DNA from: Saprospiraceae bacterium
GTDB taxonomy: Bacteria; Bacteroidota; Bacteroidia; Chitinophagales; Saprospiraceae
NCBI GenBank assembly: GCA_016717105.1
Contig: JADKGF010000007.1
Span: 1-64,000, forward strand
DNA: 64,000 bases
Reading direction: 5' to 3'
Positions within the stretch are counted from its first letter, which is position 1. The number at the start of each line of letters is the position of its first letter. The notes beneath the pieces were generated by a model. It did no database searches. It was not told the DNA's origin and saw only the letters and a list, made by a program, of their open reading frames with translations. Shown one piece after another: positions 60,630-64,000 of this stretch. Made by a program: the position numbers and the translations under genes.

Positions 60630-60957
60630 CGTCTTATTTTAATGGCGCAAAGGTAAGATTTTATTTTGAAATAATGGACTTCACATCAAACGCCTATGAA
60701 TTGACTCATGAATATGGGTATAAAAAAAGAAAGCCGCAAAAAACATTCTCACTCTTTGCGGCTATTTTTTTCATGTGCTGTAAAATTGTCCTGGATAACT
60801 CTTATATCAATCTATCCGGATACATAGATGGAGGGTCGAAAAATAGTAATGTCTAACGGTATCTGACGCAAAGTTAAAGTCGAGTATTGTATGAAGTTAT
60901 ATAACTTTTGTTATATGCAAAATACAATATTTCTATTATGAACTAAAATCTTTTAGT
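60630..60957. other. Intergenic region between der and the biotin carboxylase gene
   Basis: These 328 bases hold the der promoter side at the left and a terminator at 60731-60770. The rest shows no credible gene. Confidence 0.5.
60731..60770. terminator. Bidirectional terminator
   Basis: AGCCGCAAA ... TTTGCGGCT, 9-bp arms with a 14-base loop and A/T tracts on both sides. On the minus strand it should end the biotin carboxylase transcript. Confidence 0.85.
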
Positions 60958-62400
60958 TTAAATAATAACAGATCTTAGTTTTTGGTCATTTTCAGCCATT
61001 AAAGTTTTTGCAATCCATGCAGCAACTGTTGCATCGTCATTTATTATTTCCTTAATTTCATCAGGGTTCCAATTCTTATTAACAAAATTGGTGTCAAAAT
61101 TGCCACTAATAAAATCTGGATGTGCCATCACAAAAGCGCCGAAATCAAGTGTTGATGCAATGCCTTCTATTTCATATTGACCAATGGCAGATAACATTTT
61201 TTTTAATGCTGCCTTTCTTGTTGTTGCATGTACCGTAAGTTTTGCAAGCATTGGATCATAATAAATAGGCACTTGATCTCCTTCACGATATCCATTATCT
61301 ACTCTGATACCTTCACCTTCCGGCAAACGGTATTTTTCTAAGATATTTATACTTGGAACAAAATTTTCATATGGATCTTCTGCATATACCCTGAGTTCTA
61401 TGGCATGACCGTTTATCTTAAGGTCTTCTTGCGTGAATGCCAGTTTTTCGCCCATGGCAATCTTGATCTGCTGCTCTACCAAATCTAGACCTGTGATCAT
61501 TTCAGTCACAGGATGCTCGACTTGAAGCCTTGTATTCATTTCCAAAAAATAGAAATTCATTTTGTTATCCATCAAAAATTCTACTGTGCCGGCACCTTCA
61601 TACTTTGCAGCTTTGGCTACATTTACCGCAGCTTCTCCCATGGCCTTCCTGATTTCTGGTGTCAAGATGATACTAGGCGCTTCTTCCACTACCTTTTGAT
61701 GTCTTCTTTGAATCGAACATTCTCTTTCAAACAAATAAACTGTATTCCCAAAACTGTCTGCCAAAACCTGGATTTCAATATGCCTAGGTGACGTCACAAA
61801 TTTCTCAATAAAAACGGCACCATTTCCAAATGATGAAGTGGCTTCATTGATGGCTAACTGCATTTGGTCAGCAAATTCTTCATCTTTTGTAACTAATTTC
61901 ATGCCTTTGCCTCCACCACCAGCAGATGCCTTGACAAGGACAGGATACCCAACTTTGCGAGCAATCTCTCTAGCCGATTCTATATCAGATATAGCATAGT
62001 CCGTTCCTGGCACCATTGGGATGCCAAAATCCTTAACTGCATCTTTGGCCGAAAGTTTATCACCCATTATATCCATGGAAAAAGCTGATGGACCTATCAA
62101 TTTAATGTTGTTTTCTTGTAATTTTAGTGCAAATACGGAATTTTCACTCAAAAAACCATAACCAGGATGCACAGCATCAATATTATGATCTAGGCATATT
62201 TTTATTAGTTTATCCTGTCGCAGATAAGATTCATTGCTTGGTGATGGCCCTAAGTGATAAGCTTCGTCAGCCATTTTGACATGTAGTGCATGTTCATCAG
62301 CATCAGAATATACAGCCACACTGGTGATGCCCATTTTTTTTAATGTTCTGATCACTCTGCACGCGATTTCTCCTCTATTGGCAACTAATACCTTTTCCAT
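60958..62400 (-). CDS. accC: Biotin carboxylase (acyl-CoA carboxylase subunit)
   Basis: This 480-aa ATP-grasp enzyme carboxylates biotin on a carrier protein. Motifs are VLVANRGEIACRVIRT, VHPGYGFLSEN, KASAGGGGKGMKLV, ECSIQRRHQKVVEEAPS and FLEMNTRLQVEHPVTE. There is no fused biotin carrier domain. A propionyl- or methylcrotonyl-CoA carboxylase subunit is equally possible, since accB or carboxyltransferase genes are not nearby. A tail of about 30 residues past the usual end is present. Confidence 0.87.
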   Translation of the reverse strand: MEKVLVANRGEIACRVIRTLKKMGITSVAVYSDADEHALHVKMADEAYHLGPSPSNESYLRQDKLIKICLDHNIDAVHPGYGFLSENSVFALKLQENNIKLIGPSAFSMDIMGDKLSAKDAVKDFGIPMVPGTDYAISDIESAREIARKVGYPVLVKASAGGGGKGMKLVTKDEEFADQMQLAINEATSSFGNGAVFIEKFVTSPRHIEIQVLADSFGNTVYLFERECSIQRRHQKVVEEAPSIILTPEIRKAMGEAAVNVAKAAKYEGAGTVEFLMDNKMNFYFLEMNTRLQVEHPVTEMITGLDLVEQQIKIAMGEKLAFTQEDLKINGHAIELRVYAEDPYENFVPSINILEKYRLPEGEGIRVDNGYREGDQVPIYYDPMLAKLTVHATTRKAALKKMLSAIGQYEIEGIASTLDFGAFVMAHPDFISGNFDTNFVNKNWNPDEIKEIINDDATVAAWIAKTLMAENDQKLRSVII

Positions 62401-62595
62401 CTTATGTATTTGTTAAAAAATGGGGCTAAGATAGTGATTGGCTAGCAATAATTCAGGCATCACCTGTACAGATAATTAAATAAATTTTAGTGGTGTATAG
62501 TAAAATAGCTACAATTCAGGACCAGATCATATGTAAAGTTTATTACATTTTACTTAAAGCCGATATTTTTTCATTTTTATTAATTTTTTTTGCAC

Positions 62596-62603
62596 TACCT
62601 TTG
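62596..62603 (+). promoter_or_regulatory. Putative -7 box of the P-domain gene
   Basis: TACCTTTG followed by CA matches TAnnTTTG; the ATG is 65 bases downstream at 62668. Confidence 0.45.
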
Positions 62604-62667
62604 CACCGCAATATGCAGTCTTCGCCTCAATGTTTACCAGTTAATTTGTTTGTTTAAGTAATAAAAG

Positions 62668-64000
62668 ATGAGGTACTTATATATATTGTTATTAGTTATT
62701 AATGTCGAAATACTGTTGGGCCAATGCGGACTACAGCAGACATTTTCGTTGGCAGATTTACCCAATGAACAGGCAGATACCACAAATGTTTCTATCCTCG
62801 TAAATGGTGCCACAAACAATAATCTTGCTACTGCCGCACAAGGTCTTTGTGGTGTGAAGCTCAAATTTAAGCATCCTTTTATGAAGGAGTTGTTTATAGA
62901 ATTGATATCACCGGCAGGGCAAAAAATTACTCTCACTGGTGGAAACATCGTGGCTACTAATACACAGCTTATTACATGGGATGTCACTTTTGTACCATGT
63001 TCTGGAGCAGCTGCACCAGACCCGGGATTTACCGATTATTGGGAAAATGACCAACTTTGGCAAAATCTGTCAATATATACAGGTCAATATTATCCTTATA
63101 ATGGTTGTCTAGATAGTTTCAATGTAGGTACCGTCAATGGTGCATGGACATTGCGTTGTATAGATTTCGAAGATGAAGGCGCTGGCAAGCTTTTGGATGC
63201 TGAGTTGATATTTTGTCAGGATCAAGGCATTTTTTGTGGCGAATGTCATTTGGTACCAGGGGATATCACCAATCCAGATATTATCGCATGTGAAGGTGAT
63301 CAATCCTTGAAATTGGATCTGAATAAAACTTTTCCAGGCAATGTGTACAACGAGACTGTATATAATTATTCCAATATTGTCTTTGGTGATAGTACTATTT
63401 TGGCTTATCAAAATGTACCTGACCTTACCAGTTACTTACCAGGTACATATTTGGTCTGCGGTACTCAAACTGCTAAACTTCAAAACAATGTCTTCCCTGC
63501 AGTTGGCTCAAAATATAATAGAAATACCTTAGAGGAACATCTTTTTGAATTGGGTGCTTGTGCATCTGTTTCTTCGGAATGTATGCAAGTCGAAATAAAA
63601 AATAATTCCGCTCCTGTAAATGTTTCAGCTTATATCTGTAAGGGAGATAAATATGTAGTGGATGGCCGTTCCTATGAATTTGCTGGAGATTATAATATTA
63701 TTATTGAAAATGGTGCATGTGATTCATTAGTCAAATTGCAGCTTAATGTCCTAGATATCAGTGCCTTGATCAAGGCGGACAGAGACTCCATTAGTTGTGA
63801 TGGAAACACGGTTGGAATGGAAGTAATATACAATGGAAGCCCTGTGGGTGATCTCAAGTATCAATGGTTCACCACAGATGGGATTTTGAGTGGAGATAAG
63901 TCATTTTTTGTGATAGATGCTGTAAAAGAAGGTACATATTATGTGGAATTGACTGCAACAACGCCTCAAGTCACTTGTAAAGACACCTTGGCTCAAACCA
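62668..64000 (+). CDS. Large secreted P-domain protein (3' partial)
   Basis: The frame is open from the ATG at 62668 to the window end (444 codons) with no lesion. A signal peptide (LLLVINVEILLGQC) is followed by a proprotein-convertase P-like domain at about 20-190 (GVKLKFKHPFMKELFIELISPAGQKITL ... GAWTLRCIDFEDEGAGKLLDAELIF). Cys-rich beta repeats (IIACEGDQSLKLDL, AYICKGDKYVVDG, SISCDGNTVGMEV) come next. Such N-termini usually belong to very long T9SS type B proteins. The C-terminus is outside the window. Confidence 0.75.
   Translation, partial: MRYLYILLLVINVEILLGQCGLQQTFSLADLPNEQADTTNVSILVNGATNNNLATAAQGLCGVKLKFKHPFMKELFIELISPAGQKITLTGGNIVATNTQLITWDVTFVPCSGAAAPDPGFTDYWENDQLWQNLSIYTGQYYPYNGCLDSFNVGTVNGAWTLRCIDFEDEGAGKLLDAELIFCQDQGIFCGECHLVPGDITNPDIIACEGDQSLKLDLNKTFPGNVYNETVYNYSNIVFGDSTILAYQNVPDLTSYLPGTYLVCGTQTAKLQNNVFPAVGSKYNRNTLEEHLFELGACASVSSECMQVEIKNNSAPVNVSAYICKGDKYVVDGRSYEFAGDYNIIIENGACDSLVKLQLNVLDISALIKADRDSISCDGNTVGMEVIYNGSPVGDLKYQWFTTDGILSGDKSFFVIDAVKEGTYYVELTATTPQVTCKDTLAQT

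Noticed and set aside
62634..62987. 117-aa minus-strand ORF opposite the P-domain gene
   Set aside because: It is antisense to a continuous signal-peptide and P-domain reading and has no protein-family features.

Overview
The window is a piece of a Bacteroidota chromosome, most likely from the Saprospiraceae or a close relative. The evidence is AT-rich DNA, Bacteroidetes-type promoters (TAnnTTTG -7 boxes, one with a TTTG -33 box 19 bp upstream), a fused SecDF, type IX secretion (T9SS) parts and cargo (PorP/SprF-like, PorE-like, type A and type B C-terminal sorting domains), a DUF4295 gene next to rpmG, and a LptD-like outer membrane assembly protein. No rRNA, CRISPR array, phage or insertion sequence was seen.

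Layout. 1-5.1 kb: CBS-domain protein, BamA/TamA-like barrel, cca, dusB and a small barrel protein. 5.3-7.8 kb: KtrA/KtrB potassium uptake. 7.9-12.0 kb: divergent cell-wall amidase and lptD sharing a very short promoter region. 12.0-24.5 kb: AI-2E-family permease, a PorP/SprF-like protein, a giant metalloprotease with 11 Ig-like repeats and a type B sorting domain, a TlpA-like lipoprotein, a type A T9SS dockerin-like protein and a small PepSY protein. 24.5-31.3 kb: barrel protein, MauG/MbnH-like di-heme peroxidase, Fic enzyme with its own palindromic operator, MbnP-like lipoprotein, DnaQ-like exonuclease, ApbE and TerC. 31.5-40.2 kb: rpsO, pnp with a leader hairpin, M1 aminopeptidase, BON-LysM protein and secDF. 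40.3-47.4 kb: PorE-like protein, two porins, ftsY, DUF4295, rpmG, rpmB and tRNA-Arg(ACG). 47.6-52.9 kb: CorA, DUF5683, parB, parA, MBL-fold hydrolase and a thioredoxin-dockerin protein. 53.1-57.8 kb: TolC and HlyD proteins, DUF2064 protein and thiolase. 57.8-62.4 kb: der-rfbC-rfbD operon and a biotin carboxylase. From 62.7 kb to the end: a partial secreted P-domain protein.

Sequence quality is the main caveat. About 28 apparent lesions hit 16 of roughly 50 genes. Most are +1/-1 indels in A or T runs, two are in-frame TAA codons and one is a probable deletion. In nearly every case the other frame continues the protein family exactly. I therefore annotate these as whole CDSs with frameshifts, probably sequencing or assembly error. 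The core genes secDF, pnp, lptD, der, ftsY, parAB, accC, ktrB and the ribosomal protein genes are intact.

The most interesting biology is the MbnP-like/di-heme peroxidase pair separated by a Fic gene that carries a C-terminal DNA-binding-like domain and has a palindrome at its promoter. Next are the large type B T9SS protease beside its PorP/SprF partner, the thioredoxin-dockerin fusion, and the strong stem-loop at the start of the pnp transcript.
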